Shown: positions 5,157-5,378 of the stretch, one piece after another
Numbering within the stretch: position 1 is the first letter of the stretch
How the letters are laid out: every line of letters starts with the position of its first letter
Assembly (NCBI GenBank): GCA_903873045.1
Contig: CAIQND010000383.1
Coordinates: forward strand, 1-5,378
DNA: 5,378 bases
Reading direction: 5' to 3'
Source: an uncultured Methylococcaceae bacterium
GTDB lineage: Bacteria; Pseudomonadota; Gammaproteobacteria; Methylococcales; Methylomonadaceae
Notes under the pieces: generated by a model
The model's input: only the letters and a program-made list of their open reading frames with translations
Told to the model about the DNA's origin: nothing
Database searches by the model: none
Translations under genes and position numbers: made by a program

Positions 5157-5260
5157 ATCCCTTTAAGGGATTAAGGGTTAGGTGATTTCTGCGAAAGAAC
5201 CTACCCATTAAACGAATCCAATCGCTTGCTTGATTGATAAAATTCTACTTTTAATGGGTA
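5157..5260. other. Cluster of nested inverted repeats, possible structured RNA
   Basis: Several inverted repeats abut here. ATCCCTT-T-AAGGGAT (5157-5171) is perfect. A hairpin follows at 5175-5206, in which TAGGT (5179-5183) pairs with ACCTA (5199-5203) and TTTC (5186-5189) with GAAA (5193-5196). GA lies opposite GA between the two stems, a tandem sheared-pair arrangement known from structured RNAs. Then TACCCATTAAA (5202-5212) pairs perfectly with TTTAATGGGTA (5250-5260), enclosing CAATC/GATTG (5219-5236). TTAAGGG also occurs twice in tandem 8-mers (5163-5178). The strand and transcription are unknown, and it matches no riboswitch class I recognise. Confidence 0.4.
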
Positions 5261-5326
5261 AAATATTCTCCGGAAATAACCTTAAACTATGAATCACACA
5301 TGGGCGGCAATATACAGGTATCGTCA

Positions 5327-5373
5327 CCGTAGAGACGCGATTTATCGCGTCTCTATTTATCGTGTCCCTACCG
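5327..5373. repeat. AGAGACGCGA hairpin repeat with a tandem third copy
   Basis: AGAGACGCGA-TTTA-TCGCGTCTCT (5331-5354) is a perfect 10-bp stem with a 4-nt loop. The right half is repeated directly: TTTATCGCGTCTCTA (5341-5355) is followed without a gap by TTTATCGTGTCCCTA (5356-5370), matching at 13 of 15. The outer copies (5327-5341 and 5359-5373) also pair at 12 of 15. Hairpins of the GTAGAGACGCGAT type recur in many bacterial genomes. It may continue past the window. Confidence 0.65.
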
Positions 5374-5378
5374 AAAAC

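Noticed and set aside
5289..5378. Open frame from ATG 5289 running off the window end (MNHTWAAIYRYRHRRDAIYR...)
   Set aside because: It has no well-placed Shine-Dalgarno, and most of the frame is translation of the AGAGACGCGA hairpin repeat (RRDAIYRVSIYRVPT), so it is likely not a gene. Sequence past 5378 would settle this.

Overview
The window most resembles a chromosomal segment of a gammaproteobacterium, and a methanotroph or relative (Methylococcales-like) is my best guess. This rests on a periplasmic SmbP-type metal-binding protein, an acidic DUF6763-like protein, and several interspersed hairpin repeats between genes. No rRNA or other taxonomic marker is present, so the assignment is inference. 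I see no transposase, integrase, CRISPR array, tRNA or phage gene.

Layout. (1) 36-518 (+) encodes an exported chagasin-like (I42) cysteine-protease inhibitor. A palindromic, MITE-like repeat with near-identical 11-bp flanking direct repeats begins at its stop codon. (2) 721-1056 (-) encodes SmbP, converging on the inhibitor gene, with a strong hairpin terminator (666-698) between them. (3) 1057-1692 is non-coding. It holds a dyad upstream of smbP, a second hairpin repeat (1175-1278), and a candidate promoter plus dyad ahead of the next gene. (4) 1693-3937 (+) is a compact three-gene unit: a very acidic 99-aa protein, a P-loop ATPase/kinase-like protein, and a divergent MetA-family homoserine O-acyltransferase. 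Gaps are 15 and 19 nt. (5) 3937-4239 is a repeat-dense convergent gap with a half copy of one repeat, a TGTAGGGGCA-type palindrome and a long imperfect hairpin. (6) 4240-4980 (-) encodes an OmpR-type response regulator with no kinase beside it in the window. (7) 4981-5378 has no convincing gene. It holds nested inverted repeats that could fold as a multi-helix RNA, and a terminal triplicated hairpin repeat.

How the genes work together. The 1693-3937 unit is probably one transcript that ends in the committed acylation step of methionine synthesis. The jobs of its two upstream proteins are unknown. SmbP would buffer copper or other metals in the periplasm, and the I42 inhibitor would restrain papain-like proteases there. 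The response regulator looks like an independent unit.

The best candidates for something new are four: the MetA-family protein with atypical residues at positions known to matter in the family, the conserved-looking trio it sits in, the MITE-like element at 512-650, and the structured non-coding stretch at 5157-5260. I found no clear evidence of a novel defence or mobile system.
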